This document shows positions 16,940 through 26,236 of a DNA stretch of 64,000 nucleotides, one piece after another. Position 1 is the first letter of the stretch; every line of letters begins with the position of its first letter. Location of the stretch: NCBI GenBank assembly GCA_001873065.1, contig MNYM01000035.1, positions 124,001 to 188,000 on the forward strand. The letters run 5' to 3'. Position numbers and translations under genes: made by a program. This DNA is from Flavobacteriaceae bacterium CG2_30_31_66 (GTDB lineage Bacteria; Bacteroidota; Bacteroidia; Flavobacteriales; Flavobacteriaceae). The notes below the pieces were generated by a model. The model ran no database searches and had not been told where the DNA came from. It saw nothing but the letters and a program-made list of their open reading frames with translations.

Positions 16940-17812
16940 ATGAAAATTACCACAGAATTAATTGACCTTTTGCATTTAGATGATTTAGAAAATAATATTT
17001 TTAGTGGAAAAAGTGTCACCATTGGAAGTGCTATTGTTTTTGGTGGTCAAGTATTGGCACAAGCTGTAAATGCTGCATACAGAACCATTCCAAAAGATCG
17101 ATTTTTACATTCTTTGCATGGGTATTTTTTAGAAGCAGGCGATTTAAATACTGATATTCAGTATCATGTAACCGAAATAAGAAATGGCGGAAGTTTTTCA
17201 ACCAGAAGAATTACAGCCATGCAACATGACAAAACTATCTTTATTATGGCAGCTTCATTTCATCAAAAAGAGGAAAGTTTTGAGCATCAAATACCCATGA
17301 TTTCGCCTGAAAAACAACCAGAAGAATTGATGAGTTGGGATGAAATGTTGGCGCAATTTGGCGATTTTTTACCAGCATCAACCAAATCATTTTTGAATGT
17401 AGAACGTCCTATTGAATTTAAACCTGTTCATGTTCAAAATCCTTTAGACCCAGAAAATTTGCCTCCAAAAGTTGAAATTTGGTTCAAGTTGAAAGGAGCA
17501 ATTCCTGCAATGACGATTCAAAAAAAACATCAAATTTTGACCTATATTTCTGATTATAATGTATTAAATGCCGCTTTTAATCCGAATGCAAAAACGCATC
17601 ATTTTGGCAATACACAAACTGCCAGTTTAGACCATTCTATGTGGTTTTTTAGAGATTTTGATTTTGAAGATTGGATGCTTTTTTCGGCAGAATCTCCTAA
17701 TGTTTTTGGGGCAAGAGGTTTTGTAAGAGGCAATATTTTTACAAGAGAAGGAAAATTGATTGCATCTTTTGCACAAGAAGGTTTGATGCGACCTTTTAAG
17801 AAATATCAATAA
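16940..17812 (+). CDS. tesB: Acyl-CoA thioesterase II
   Basis: A double-hotdog thioesterase, 290 residues from the ATG at 16940 (MKITTELIDLLHLDD); upstream in-frame codons lack an ATG and do not add family sequence. Visible TesB features are VFGGQVLAQAVNAAY (about 35-49), LHSLHGYFLEAGD, RNGGSFSTRRITAMQ, and in the second half DYNVLNAAF and TASLDHSMWFFRDFDFEDWML, split near 225-250. It hydrolyses acyl-CoA esters to free acid and CoA in the cytoplasm. Length agrees with E. coli TesB (286 residues). It stands alone with its own promoter. Confidence 0.93.
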   Translation: MKITTELIDLLHLDDLENNIFSGKSVTIGSAIVFGGQVLAQAVNAAYRTIPKDRFLHSLHGYFLEAGDLNTDIQYHVTEIRNGGSFSTRRITAMQHDKTIFIMAASFHQKEESFEHQIPMISPEKQPEELMSWDEMLAQFGDFLPASTKSFLNVERPIEFKPVHVQNPLDPENLPPKVEIWFKLKGAIPAMTIQKKHQILTYISDYNVLNAAFNPNAKTHHFGNTQTASLDHSMWFFRDFDFEDWMLFSAESPNVFGARGFVRGNIFTREGKLIASFAQEGLMRPFKKYQ

Positions 17813-17873
17813 TCAAACGTTTGAAAACACAACTTTTTCGTTTAAAATCATAAAAATAAATTACCTTGGCAGT

Positions 17874-18209
17874 ATGAATTTAAAGGAATCCATACATTTC
17901 AAAATGGCAGATTTTTTAACATTATGCAAAACACATCATGTTAAAAATCTATACGCTTTTGGCTCATCAGTTACAGACAAATTTGATGAGAAAAACAGTG
18001 ATATTGATTTACTGATTGAAATTGATGAAGAAGATCCTATAGAACGTGGAGAAATTTTGATGAATATTTGGGATAAATTGGAACATTTTTTTCAACGTAA
18101 AGTTGATTTATTAACGTATTCTTCGTTAAAAAATCCGATTCTCAAAAAAAATATTGATGAAACAAAAATTTTAATCTACAATGGAACAATCCAAAAAATT
18201 GCTTTCTGA
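17874..18209 (+). CDS. mntA: MNT-domain nucleotidyltransferase antitoxin
   Basis: A 111-residue minimal nucleotidyltransferase with the polymerase-beta signature G30-S31 and D43-x-D45 (AFGSS then SDIDLLIE) and a third acidic strand KVDLL near residue 77-81. In type VII toxin-antitoxin pairs the MNT protein adenylylates and so silences a HEPN RNase. The partner HEPN gene overlaps its last 29 bases, the usual antitoxin-first order. A TACCTTGG-like -7 element lies just upstream of the ATG. Confidence 0.88.
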   Translation: MNLKESIHFKMADFLTLCKTHHVKNLYAFGSSVTDKFDEKNSDIDLLIEIDEEDPIERGEILMNIWDKLEHFFQRKVDLLTYSSLKNPILKKNIDETKILIYNGTIQKIAF

Positions 18210-18507
18210 TATATCAATTGCTATAGGTTTCATTGAAGAATTTACAATTGACATCAAAGATTTTAACCATTATATTGCCGATTCAAAAACCCAAAATGCT
18301 GTTGAAAGACAATTGGTAATTATTGTTGAAGCATTGAATAAGTTAAAAAAACTTTATCCAAATATAACTATCGAAAATCATACACAAATTATTGCCTTTA
18401 GAAATAGATTGGTTCATGCTTATGATAGTATAGATCATGCAATTGTTTGGGCAATTCTACATCGAAATTTAAAAAATCTTAAAAACGAAATTGATTTGTT
18501 AGTTTGA
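18181..18507 (+). CDS. hepT: HEPN-domain RNase toxin (HepT-like, DUF86)
   Basis: The 108-residue all-helical protein carries the catalytic motif R-x4-H-x-Y exactly, as R74 to Y81 (RNRLVHAY), preceded by VERQLVIIVEALNKL, the conserved helix of DUF86/HepT proteins. Family members are RNases, often acting on tRNA, and are inhibited by the MNT partner. Its ATG is inside the end of the mntA reading frame, so the two are translationally coupled. The active site is intact, so the module is probably functional. Confidence 0.9.
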   Translation: MEQSKKLLSDISIAIGFIEEFTIDIKDFNHYIADSKTQNAVERQLVIIVEALNKLKKLYPNITIENHTQIIAFRNRLVHAYDSIDHAIVWAILHRNLKNLKNEIDLLV

Positions 18508-18624
18508 TTTATTTATTTGTTGGTCTTGGTTGGTTTACTTTAGATATGACTTTTACTATTTTTTTATAGATGGTAAGGTTGTGAAAAAAAATCTCTTATT
18601 ATTTACTTTTTGAAAAAAGTTACT

Positions 18625-18948
18625 ATGAACTGGATTTTACTCATCATTGCAGGACTTTTTGAAGTAGCATTCGCCTTTTGTTTGGGAAAAGCCAAAGAAA
18701 GTTCAGGCATTGAAATTATGTATTGGTATCTTGGTTTTTTGGTTTGTTTGGGAATTAGCATGATACTGCTTTTAAAAGCAACTCAAACAATTCCTATTGG
18801 AACAGGCTATGCCATTTGGACAGGAATTGGCGCTGTTGGTACTGTTTTGATTGGGATGTATGTTTTTAAAGAACCCACTACTTTTTGGCGATTATTTTTT
18901 ATCACTACTTTGATTGCTTCAATTATTGGTTTGAAAGTTGTTTCGTAG
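18625..18948 (+). CDS. Small multidrug resistance (SMR) family transporter, SugE/Gdx-like
   Basis: A 107-residue protein with four TM helices. The ATG at 18625 gives MNWILLIIAGLFEVAFAFCLGKAK, split here, with the essential membrane Glu13 in the first helix (GLFEV); an upstream TTG would add only five residues. GTGYAIWTGIGAVGTVLIG in helix 3 is the SMR signature. The GLFEV and WTGIGAVG variants resemble the SugE/Gdx subgroup, which exports guanidinium and small cations. It functions as an antiparallel or dual-topology dimer in the inner membrane. No guanidine riboswitch was recognised in the 117 bases before it. Confidence 0.85.
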   Translation: MNWILLIIAGLFEVAFAFCLGKAKESSGIEIMYWYLGFLVCLGISMILLLKATQTIPIGTGYAIWTGIGAVGTVLIGMYVFKEPTTFWRLFFITTLIASIIGLKVVS

Positions 18949-18965
18949 TTTAATTGAACAATTTT

Positions 18966-19688
18966 TCAACGAAAAACTGCCTCTAAAACCTCAATAGATT
19001 TTGGATTTCTAAAACTGTCAATATGCAATTTGTAATACGAAATCAGCATTTGCAAAACAACTTGTCTTTCTAATTTTGTAAAAGAAAGTTGTTCTAAGTT
19101 TTCAAAATTGATGTGTACTAATTTTTTAAACTGAACAACGTCATTTCCTGAAATCACATGTTTATCAAAATTATCTTCTGTAAAATAACCATCTAAAAGA
19201 TGAAATCTTGGTTTTTCGATTTCAGAAATATCTGGATAAAATCCTAAAAAACTAGTCAATTTTAACAAAAACACCAAATGAAAATTGGCGACTTTTTCAT
19301 GAGCATCCAACCAATTAAAAGAAGCTTCTAAAAAAGAGTACAATGCTTCATTCGCTTCTTCTTCTTGAATGACGTTTGAAACAACTTCTGATAAAAAAAA
19401 AGCGATAGATTGTTTTACAATATCTTGATAAATTGATTGATACGAGTTGAAAACTTGAATTTCCTTAAAGGAGTTTAAGGTATTTTTTGCATTGTGATTG
19501 GCTACAATTTTCAATTGTGTCAAAGGTTGAAAATACGCTACTTTTAATCCACCTTTTTTGGATTTTAAAACACCTCTCACTAAATAGGATTTCAGTCCAT
19601 CTTGAAGTGTAAAGCATTTTACAATCAGGCTTGAATCACCAAATTTTAGCGAACTTAAAACTATAGCATTTGTAGCAATGATGAGCAT
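18966..19688 (-). CDS. recO: DNA repair protein RecO
   Basis: At 240 residues this matches RecO: an N-terminal OB fold (MLIIATNAIVLSSLKFGDSSLIVKCFT, split at about 1-27) with the YLVRGVLKSKKG loop, then a helical domain. The zinc-finger cysteines present in many RecO proteins are missing, as is common in Bacteroidota. RecO loads RecA at gaps with RecR and RecF. Its ATG overlaps the porZ stop codon by one base (TAATG), so the two are co-translated. Confidence 0.9.
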   Translation of the reverse strand: MLIIATNAIVLSSLKFGDSSLIVKCFTLQDGLKSYLVRGVLKSKKGGLKVAYFQPLTQLKIVANHNAKNTLNSFKEIQVFNSYQSIYQDIVKQSIAFFLSEVVSNVIQEEEANEALYSFLEASFNWLDAHEKVANFHLVFLLKLTSFLGFYPDISEIEKPRFHLLDGYFTEDNFDKHVISGNDVVQFKKLVHINFENLEQLSFTKLERQVVLQMLISYYKLHIDSFRNPKSIEVLEAVFR

Positions 19689-22030
19689 TAATTGACAATT
19701 GCAATTTTAGTCACAGCAGTTTGCGAACCATCATCAGCTGAAAATAGCACAATATAAACCCCTGAAGCAACTTGTTTTCCTGCCAAGTTTTTTTTGTTCC
19801 AAACCACTTTTCCACCTTGCACTTCTTGACCTTCCACAACATTCGTTTCAAAGACCAAATTGCCTGCAACATCCAAAATTTTGACATTGGTTCCTCTTGG
19901 CAAATTTGTACCTTTTCTACCTGCAATGGTTACGGTTTCGTGATTTTTCAAGGCAGGATTTGGATACGAATACACCTCACCCAAAACTTCTCCAAAAGGA
20001 GCCACTTTGCTATTGTAAGCAACAATTCCTCTGTCAGTAGCAAAAAACACTTTTCCTGAACTATTATCCACTCTAATTTTTAAAATTCTGTTAGAAGGTA
20101 AAGGAGAATTTTGAGTACTAAAATTAGCAATTGTTTTTTGTCCGGAAGGATTTGTATAAATAATACCTCCACCATCCGTCCCAAACCATTTATTATCTGC
20201 ACCATCAACCACAATTGAGTTTACTTTTTGATCGCCAAGCAATCTTTCTCCAACATTATTTTCCTCGATAATTACGGGCAGCGCATTCAAAACAGTCGCA
20301 TCAAAAACAGATGAAGTTCCTCTAAAAACAACCAATCCTCTACCAGTTCCAATCCAGATTCTTCCACTATTATCAGCTGCAACTGAAAAAACTTGAATAT
20401 CTGGCAAATTTCCAAGATTTGGAGTGGTAATAAGTCTTGCTTTTCGATTTCCATTTTCGTTAAAAACATACAATCCATTTCTTCTTGTTCCCATCCAAAC
20501 TGTGCTACTTTTATCAACCGCAATTTCTGATAAACCCAAAGCAATTTTGTCTGAAGTTAATGAACTCAAATCAAAACTACTCCAAACTCCTGCGACTGAT
20601 AATTTTTTTAATTCTTGATTTTTATTGATGCTACTTACCCATAAATTACCTCGATTATCAAAAGCAGTTCCACTCACTCTGACAGTAACTCTTAAAGGAT
20701 CATTGGGTTCAATATCAGATATTGTACTGTTCAAATGATTGTAAAAAGTTTTAATTTCGTCATTTTCAACTACTAATAACCCTCCTGTTGACACCGAATT
20801 TACATCACTTGTATCTCCAAAAGAGCTGATAAAAACTCTGTTTTCTGCATTTGGATCAATAGAAATATGATTCAAATCAATCACAGGAAAATTTGGATTG
20901 AATTGAGTATTTATCCAATTTTCACCATTAAAATGACTAAATCCTTTTTTTCTTTGCAAAGGCGTATAAGTACCATCATAACCACCATAAACTACCCAAA
21001 GTTGATTATTTTCAGCACCTATTGAAAAAACTTCGTTTGAAGACGGTCCATCAGGATGTATTTCTTGATAAACTGTTGATTGAGAAAGTATTCTTTTTAA
21101 TATTCCATATTCTTGGGTTGCCAAATAAATTGAATTATCCACAAAAAAAGCGTTGGATAATGTAAAATTATAATCTGTTGAAATACCAAAAGTGGCAATT
21201 TCGATTAATAAATTATTTAAGATTCTTGCGGCTTTTTGAAGTGAAATTGCCAAGTGATTTTCAGAAGATTTTAATCCTAAAATTGGTTCAGAATAGCCCG
21301 CAATTGAAATTAAATTAAAACCATTTAATCGATATAATGTCGAGTCTTCAGTCACAAAAATTTGATCGTTAAATATAGAAATATGAGTAAAATTTCGATT
21401 TGAAAATTGCTGTTGCCATTTGTTAAAATCAATCAATAAATTGTCATTCACATTGGCTGAAAAAATTCCATTATCAGTGGCAGCATAAATAGTATTCTGA
21501 AAGATTATTGTTTGATTGATTCTCAATGAAGAAGACGCATTTCCGATAAAAAAAGTATCACCAAATTCTAATTTTTCGATGTCATATTCAACAATTGCAA
21601 AAGGTGTGGAAAGGTATAATGTGTTCCCAAACTCAGAAATATCGTTGACACTTTTTTCTCCAGATTGATTAAAATTAGCTAAATCCGACGAAATTGTGAT
21701 TGAATTATCTTCGTCAATCACTTCAATCAAACCGTTTTCATACCCAATAACTACTCTTTTAAACGTTGAATTATAAAAAATTGCAGACGTTGTTTGCCCT
21801 GATAATCCTTGAATTGAGGAAAACTTTTTGGTTTCGGAAGTAGTTTCATCAAACGTAAAGACAGCATTATCAACCAATGCATAAATGATATTATTTGCTT
21901 TTACAAAATCTTTTACATTGTTATACGAATAAAAATCTTCCCAAGAATCGCTATAATCAACTTGAGCAAATAATCTTGTTGTCAACAAAAAAAGAAAGAG
22001 AAAAAAAATGTTTTTCATAAACTTCAACAT
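19688..22030 (-). CDS. porZ: PorZ-like T9SS beta-propeller protein
   Basis: The 780-residue protein has a signal peptide (ending RLFAQ; ATG at 22030 or the fifth codon at 22018), a PorZ N-terminal propeller (about 25-290) starting YSDSWEDFYSYNNVKDFVK, a second two-component-regulator-type propeller with repeats such as WIGTGRGLVVF and WFGTDGGGIIYT, and a C-terminal sorting-type domain from about 690 (VYSYPNPALKNHETVTIAG). PorZ is part of the cell-surface attachment complex of T9SS, which presents A-LPS to the sortase PorU. recO next to porZ is a common flavobacterial arrangement. Confidence 0.88.
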   Translation of the reverse strand: MLKFMKNIFFLFLFLLTTRLFAQVDYSDSWEDFYSYNNVKDFVKANNIIYALVDNAVFTFDETTSETKKFSSIQGLSGQTTSAIFYNSTFKRVVIGYENGLIEVIDEDNSITISSDLANFNQSGEKSVNDISEFGNTLYLSTPFAIVEYDIEKLEFGDTFFIGNASSSLRINQTIIFQNTIYAATDNGIFSANVNDNLLIDFNKWQQQFSNRNFTHISIFNDQIFVTEDSTLYRLNGFNLISIAGYSEPILGLKSSENHLAISLQKAARILNNLLIEIATFGISTDYNFTLSNAFFVDNSIYLATQEYGILKRILSQSTVYQEIHPDGPSSNEVFSIGAENNQLWVVYGGYDGTYTPLQRKKGFSHFNGENWINTQFNPNFPVIDLNHISIDPNAENRVFISSFGDTSDVNSVSTGGLLVVENDEIKTFYNHLNSTISDIEPNDPLRVTVRVSGTAFDNRGNLWVSSINKNQELKKLSVAGVWSSFDLSSLTSDKIALGLSEIAVDKSSTVWMGTRRNGLYVFNENGNRKARLITTPNLGNLPDIQVFSVAADNSGRIWIGTGRGLVVFRGTSSVFDATVLNALPVIIEENNVGERLLGDQKVNSIVVDGADNKWFGTDGGGIIYTNPSGQKTIANFSTQNSPLPSNRILKIRVDNSSGKVFFATDRGIVAYNSKVAPFGEVLGEVYSYPNPALKNHETVTIAGRKGTNLPRGTNVKILDVAGNLVFETNVVEGQEVQGGKVVWNKKNLAGKQVASGVYIVLFSADDGSQTAVTKIAIVN

Positions 22031-22104
22031 AAAACCAAAGATATTTAATAATTATAAAATAACGATAAAATCGGGTATATTCGTACAAAAATCAAGAGGA
22101 TTTT

Positions 22105-22578
22105 ATGAGTGTAGAAATTGAAAGAAAATTTTTGGTGAAAAACGATGATTTTAAGAAAGTATCTTTTCAACAAAAAACACTAAAACAAGGCTATTTAAAT
22201 TCTGATAAAAACAGAACCGTTAGAATTAGAATTTCTGACAATCAGGCTTTTATCACTGTAAAAGGAATTTCAAATGATGCTGGAACAATCCGTTTTGAGT
22301 GGGAAAAAGAAATTGATATCAAAGAAGCAACTGAAATGCTTTCACTTTGCGAACCAACAATTATTGACAAAACTCGGTTTTTAGTAAAAAATGGAACTCA
22401 TATTTTTGAAATTGATGAATTTTATGGCGAAAATAAAGGATTGATTGTTGCAGAAATTGAACTAAACTCTGAAGACGAGTCTTTTGAAAAACCCACTTGG
22501 TTAGGAAAAGAAGTAACTGGCATTAAAAAATATTACAATGCCAATTTGAGCAAATTTCCTTTTTGTGATTGGAAATAA
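22105..22578 (+). CDS. CYTH domain protein (inorganic triphosphatase-like)
   Basis: A 157-residue single-domain CYTH protein with the defining ExExK motif at residues 4-8 (EIERK) and paired basic/acidic strands (TVRIRIS, AFITVKG, RFEWEKEI, IFEIDEF, IVAEIEL) lining a triphosphate tunnel. Related bacterial proteins hydrolyse inorganic triphosphate or bind triphosphorylated nucleotides with divalent metal. It is a lone gene in the cytoplasm. Confidence 0.9.
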   Translation: MSVEIERKFLVKNDDFKKVSFQQKTLKQGYLNSDKNRTVRIRISDNQAFITVKGISNDAGTIRFEWEKEIDIKEATEMLSLCEPTIIDKTRFLVKNGTHIFEIDEFYGENKGLIVAEIELNSEDESFEKPTWLGKEVTGIKKYYNANLSKFPFCDWK

Positions 22579-22581
22579 AAA

Positions 22582-22605
22582 TCCCCAAACTCAAAAGCTT
22601 GGGGA
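22582..22605. terminator. Hairpin between convergent CYTH and hemolysin III genes
   Basis: Seven-base arms TCCCCAA and TTGGGGA with a 10-base loop, 4 bases after the CYTH gene stop. The plus-strand tail is A-rich, not T-rich; on the minus strand a TTTTT run follows. Confidence 0.45.
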
Positions 22606-22708
22606 AAATAAGCATAAATCTATCCCTCCAAATAAGATTTACAAGCCCTAAAATTTTGATAATTTTGGTTTTAATGACAAAAATTGTCCTATTTTTTTCT
22701 TAAATATA

Positions 22709-23347
22709 TTATAAATTATAAATCGCAATAAAGTGACTGATGCTTCCTAAAAGTACAAAAACATGAAAAATTGCGTGATTGTAAGGTATTTTTTTGATAG
22801 AATATAAAATGGCACCAACTGAATAAAAAATGCCTCCAGCAACCAAATATTGAAAACCTTCTGTGCTTAATTTTTCCATCAAAGGTTGAATAAAAACCAT
22901 CACTTGCCATCCCATTAAAAGGTACATTACTGTGGAAATTTTGTCGAATTTTCCTGTAAAAAACAGTTTTAAAATGACTCCAACAAGTGCAAAAAGCCAA
23001 ACGAAAAGAAACATATACCAACCCAAATCGGAGTCTAAACCCACCAAACAAAAAGGAGAATAACTACCCGCAATCAAAATGTAAATGGATGAATGATCAA
23101 AAATATTGAGTCTTCTTCGGTTTTTTGACTCTTTTGCTGCATGATAAAAAGTAGAAGCAGCATATAAAAGTATCATACTGAGTCCATAAATCACAAAACT
23201 AATGGGTTTCCAAAAACCATCAAATTCCTGAGATTTTAAAATTAAAAAAGGAAATGCAACAATACTCAATACCAACCCAAAACCATGAGAAATAATGTTT
23301 AATGTTTCTTCATTTTCAGGATAATGGTGATTTAAATTCTCTGTCAT
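22709..23347 (-). CDS. Hemolysin III / PAQR-family membrane protein
   Basis: With the ATG at 23347 (MTENLNHHYPENEETLN) the protein has 212 residues; an in-frame ATG at 23386 would deepen the overlap with the acyltransferase gene. Seven TM helices and the PAQR metal site are visible: NIISHGFGLVLS, STFYHAAKESKN with the FDHSSIYILIAGSYSPF stretch, and NHAIFHVFVLLGSISHF at the end, giving the conserved His and Ser residues. Function in bacteria is poorly known; hydrolase or membrane-stress roles are proposed for the superfamily. It overlaps the upstream plsC-like gene by 32 bases. Confidence 0.88.
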   Translation of the reverse strand: MTENLNHHYPENEETLNIISHGFGLVLSIVAFPFLILKSQEFDGFWKPISFVIYGLSMILLYAASTFYHAAKESKNRRRLNIFDHSSIYILIAGSYSPFCLVGLDSDLGWYMFLFVWLFALVGVILKLFFTGKFDKISTVMYLLMGWQVMVFIQPLMEKLSTEGFQYLVAGGIFYSVGAILYSIKKIPYNHAIFHVFVLLGSISHFIAIYNL

Positions 23348-24110
23348 TATTGGGTCTGTTTGTATCGTCCATATATTTTTTATCATTCACTAAATCATTG
23401 TAAATCAATTGAAAAGTTTGTTGTTTCAATGATTCTACATCTTGCATTTGCAAATGAGTTGTTTGAATAAATTTGTGCTGATGTACTCTAATTGTCCCTG
23501 GTCCACCTTTCCAAAAATCCCAAGAAAACAACCGTTTTCCATCAAAATATACTTGTGGAACAATAGGCATTTGATGTTCGATTGCCAAACTAAAAGCGCC
23601 ATTTCTAAAAGGAGCCAACACCACATTTTCAGTGGGCACTAATCCTTCAGGAAAAATAACCAAACTAACGCCATTTTTCAGTCTCTTTTTAGCTTTTTCA
23701 TATACATTTTTTCTACTTTCAAAACTGCTTCTATCAACCATAATGACCACTCTTTTATAAAAAAATCCAAAAATGGGAATTTTCACAAACTCTTGTTTTC
23801 CAATAAAAACAATGGGATTTTTATTTAAAATAATTAAAATAAAAGCATCCAATAACGAAGAATGATTAGGACAAAATAAGTAACTCTTATTTTTTTCAAT
23901 ATGTTGATCTGCAAAAACTTTCAATCGAAAACCCATACCGTACACCAAAATTTTAGCCCAAATACGCACCATTTTCCAAAACGTTGCATAGTATTTCTCA
24001 TCAGTAGTCAGAATTAACAAAAATGGAATCATTGCCAAAATTGTAATCAATAAAAGGATGTAAAACCACATCCTCCAGAGAAATAAAAACGGAATTTTCA
24101 AAAATTTCAT
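23316..24110 (-). CDS. plsC: 1-acyl-sn-glycerol-3-phosphate acyltransferase
   Basis: A 264-residue acyltransferase using the ATG at 24110 (MKFLKIPFLFLW); a TTG nine bases upstream is less likely. Two N-terminal membrane helices precede the catalytic H-x4-D motif NHSSLLDAF (about 77-85) and the phosphate-binding motifs VDRSSFESR and FPEGLVPTEN. It converts lysophosphatidic acid to phosphatidic acid in the inner membrane. The hemolysin III gene overlaps its end, so both are on one transcript. Confidence 0.9.
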   Translation of the reverse strand: MKFLKIPFLFLWRMWFYILLLITILAMIPFLLILTTDEKYYATFWKMVRIWAKILVYGMGFRLKVFADQHIEKNKSYLFCPNHSSLLDAFILIILNKNPIVFIGKQEFVKIPIFGFFYKRVVIMVDRSSFESRKNVYEKAKKRLKNGVSLVIFPEGLVPTENVVLAPFRNGAFSLAIEHQMPIVPQVYFDGKRLFSWDFWKGGPGTIRVHQHKFIQTTHLQMQDVESLKQQTFQLIYNDLVNDKKYMDDTNRPNNDREFKSPLS

Positions 24111-24219
24111 ACGTGCCAAAAATACTAATATTTTGTTGTTTGATTGATTTTTTGAAACAAAACCTTATTTTTGCCAACACATTTTTTTGAAGCATCAAAA
24201 AAAAGTTTAAAACAAATAT

Positions 24220-25188
24220 ATGTCTAGAATTTTAACGGGAGTACAAAGCACAGGAACACCGCATTTAGGGAATTTATTAGGTGCCATTTTACCTGCCATA
24301 AAAATGGCAAATGACCCTAAAAATGAATCGTTTTTATTCATTGCTGATATGCATTCTTTAACGCAAATTAAAGATGGAAAACAATTGAGAGAAAATACCT
24401 ACAGCACTGCCGCAACTTGGTTGGCTTGTGGATTAGACATCAATAAAACTGTTTTTTATAGACAAAGTGATGTTCCACAAGTAACAGAACTTTCTTGGTA
24501 TTTGAGTTGTTTTTTCCCTTATCAAAGATTGACGTTGGCGCACAGTTTTAAAGACAAAGCTGATCGATTGGCAGATGTAAATGCAGGATTATTTTCCTAT
24601 CCAATGTTGATGGCTGCAGATATTTTACTGTATGATGCAGAAATTGTTCCTGTTGGAAAAGACCAACTACAACATCTTGAAATGACACGTGATGTAGCGA
24701 GTAGATTCAATAACTTAATTGGAGAAACTTTGATAATTCCTGAGGCAAAAATTCAAGATGACACCAAGTTAGTTCCAGGAACTGATGGTGAAAAAATGAG
24801 TAAATCAAGAGAAAATACCATCAATATTTTCTTGACAGACAAGCAATTGCGCAAGCAAATTATGTCTATTCAAACAGATAGTACTCCTTTAGAAGAGCCA
24901 AAAAATACTGAAACTGATACTATTTTCGCTTTGTATAAATTATTGGCTTCAGAAAATCAAGCTCAAGAAATGAAAGCGAATTATGAAGCAGGAAATTATG
25001 GTTATGGGCATGCAAAACAAGCCTTGTATGAATTGATTTTCAATGAATTTTCAACAATCAGAGAACGTTATAATCATTTTATAACTCATAAAAACGAAAT
25101 AGATGAAGCACTTGAAATTGGCGCAAAAAAAGCAACCATTGTTGCCAATGAAGTATTGAAAAGAGTTCGTGGAAAGATTGGATATTAA
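24220..25188 (+). CDS. trpS: Tryptophanyl-tRNA synthetase
   Basis: The 322-residue class I synthetase has the HIGH-type motif TPHLGNLLGA (about 13-22), ADMHSLTQI, the dimer/Trp pocket segments around SYPMLMAADILLYDA, and the KMSKS loop GEKMSKSREN at about 190-199. Length and motifs are standard. It charges tRNA-Trp in the cytoplasm and stands alone between divergent and convergent neighbours. Confidence 0.97.
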   Translation: MSRILTGVQSTGTPHLGNLLGAILPAIKMANDPKNESFLFIADMHSLTQIKDGKQLRENTYSTAATWLACGLDINKTVFYRQSDVPQVTELSWYLSCFFPYQRLTLAHSFKDKADRLADVNAGLFSYPMLMAADILLYDAEIVPVGKDQLQHLEMTRDVASRFNNLIGETLIIPEAKIQDDTKLVPGTDGEKMSKSRENTINIFLTDKQLRKQIMSIQTDSTPLEEPKNTETDTIFALYKLLASENQAQEMKANYEAGNYGYGHAKQALYELIFNEFSTIRERYNHFITHKNEIDEALEIGAKKATIVANEVLKRVRGKIGY

Positions 25189-25197
25189 ATTCTAAAA

Positions 25198-25237
25198 GCA
25201 TAAAAAAATCTCAATTAGATTGGGATTTTTTTATGCT
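25198..25237. terminator. Bidirectional terminator between trpS and the DUF4837 gene
   Basis: Nineteen-base arms (AGCATAAAAAAATCTCAAT with its complement bearing one G-T pair) form a long stem with a 3-base loop. The A-run and T-run lie within the stem, typical for two convergent genes that share a terminator. Confidence 0.85.
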
Positions 25238-25251
25238 CTAAAACGAATGGT

Positions 25252-26232
25252 TTAATTGATTTTTATCGATTTTGCAATTGCTTCTAGTTCAAAAACAAAA
25301 GCTCTTTTATTTACAGAAGGTGAATATGTAAATCCTTCAAAAACGACAACTCTGTTATTTTTTTTATCAATTATTGAATAATTTAAAAATGGCCCTGCCA
25401 TAAAATCATCTTTTACTTCCCATTTTCCACGAGTTTCATAGGCTTTTTTTCCATCAATAGTTACATCAAAAGTAAATGGAGTATAGGCTGCTTCGGTGAT
25501 CATATACATTCCTTCAAACGAACCTGGGATGTATTTTTTGCCAATACTATCTCTTACAGCCACAATATTTTCTCCGACAGTTTCTTCATTTTCTAATGGA
25601 ATGGAATACACTAAAATGTTATTGCTTCCCGTTTTTGCAATGCCACTTAATAAATGTTGACGCAACCAAAGAAATTCGCCAGTATCTTCAACCAATTTAA
25701 AAGTAGTAGGAATGGTTAACGAAATTCCTAAATTTTTAATGGTTTTAAACTGATTTTCTGCCAATTTATTTTTTTCAAAAATACGTTGCGTAAACTTGAT
25801 ATCTGCATCAATAAAAATTTCTTTGATATCATTTTTATGTTTTTGAAGTAATTTGATGATGGTTTCATCGTCTTTTCCTTGAACATATACAATGGTTTGT
25901 GGTTGTGCAAAAACGTTATTTCTAACAGAAAATCCTTCATTGTCTGATTCTGACATGATTAATAAATTTCTGTGTGCTTTCATCATTGCCGAAAAACCAC
26001 TTGGAGCCACTTGAGAAAGTGTTAAAATGGGTTCTGGTTGTGGCAAACCAACCATTAGTTCGCCAAAAGAAGTTCTGATTTCTTGACCAATATCTCCTGT
26101 CCAATCACTTACTTTTGCAACAACCATTACTTTATTGAGACTTCCAATAGAATCTTTTAAGACGTATTTGTCATTTCCTGTGCAAGAAATCAATAAAATG
26201 GAGGCAATTGCAATAAATAGAATATTTTTCAT
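25252..26232 (-). CDS. DUF4837 family lipoprotein
   Basis: A 326-residue predicted lipoprotein (lipobox LLISC, Cys17) of the DUF4837 family found in Bacteroidota. Recognisable parts are the GSLNKVMVVAKVSDWTGDIG opening after the signal and a C-terminal half with PGSFEGMYMITEAAYTPF. Its function is not known. It begins 4 bases after the lytic transglycosylase gene and is likely co-transcribed with it and xth, which suggests a cell-envelope role. Confidence 0.82.
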   Translation of the reverse strand: MKNILFIAIASILLISCTGNDKYVLKDSIGSLNKVMVVAKVSDWTGDIGQEIRTSFGELMVGLPQPEPILTLSQVAPSGFSAMMKAHRNLLIMSESDNEGFSVRNNVFAQPQTIVYVQGKDDETIIKLLQKHKNDIKEIFIDADIKFTQRIFEKNKLAENQFKTIKNLGISLTIPTTFKLVEDTGEFLWLRQHLLSGIAKTGSNNILVYSIPLENEETVGENIVAVRDSIGKKYIPGSFEGMYMITEAAYTPFTFDVTIDGKKAYETRGKWEVKDDFMAGPFLNYSIIDKKNNRVVVFEGFTYSPSVNKRAFVFELEAIAKSIKIN

Positions 26233-26236
26233 AAGG

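Noticed and set aside
18508..18624. Guanidine riboswitch before the SMR transporter
   Set aside because: The 117-base leader lacks the conserved ACGR-type loops and stable stems expected of guanidine riboswitches.
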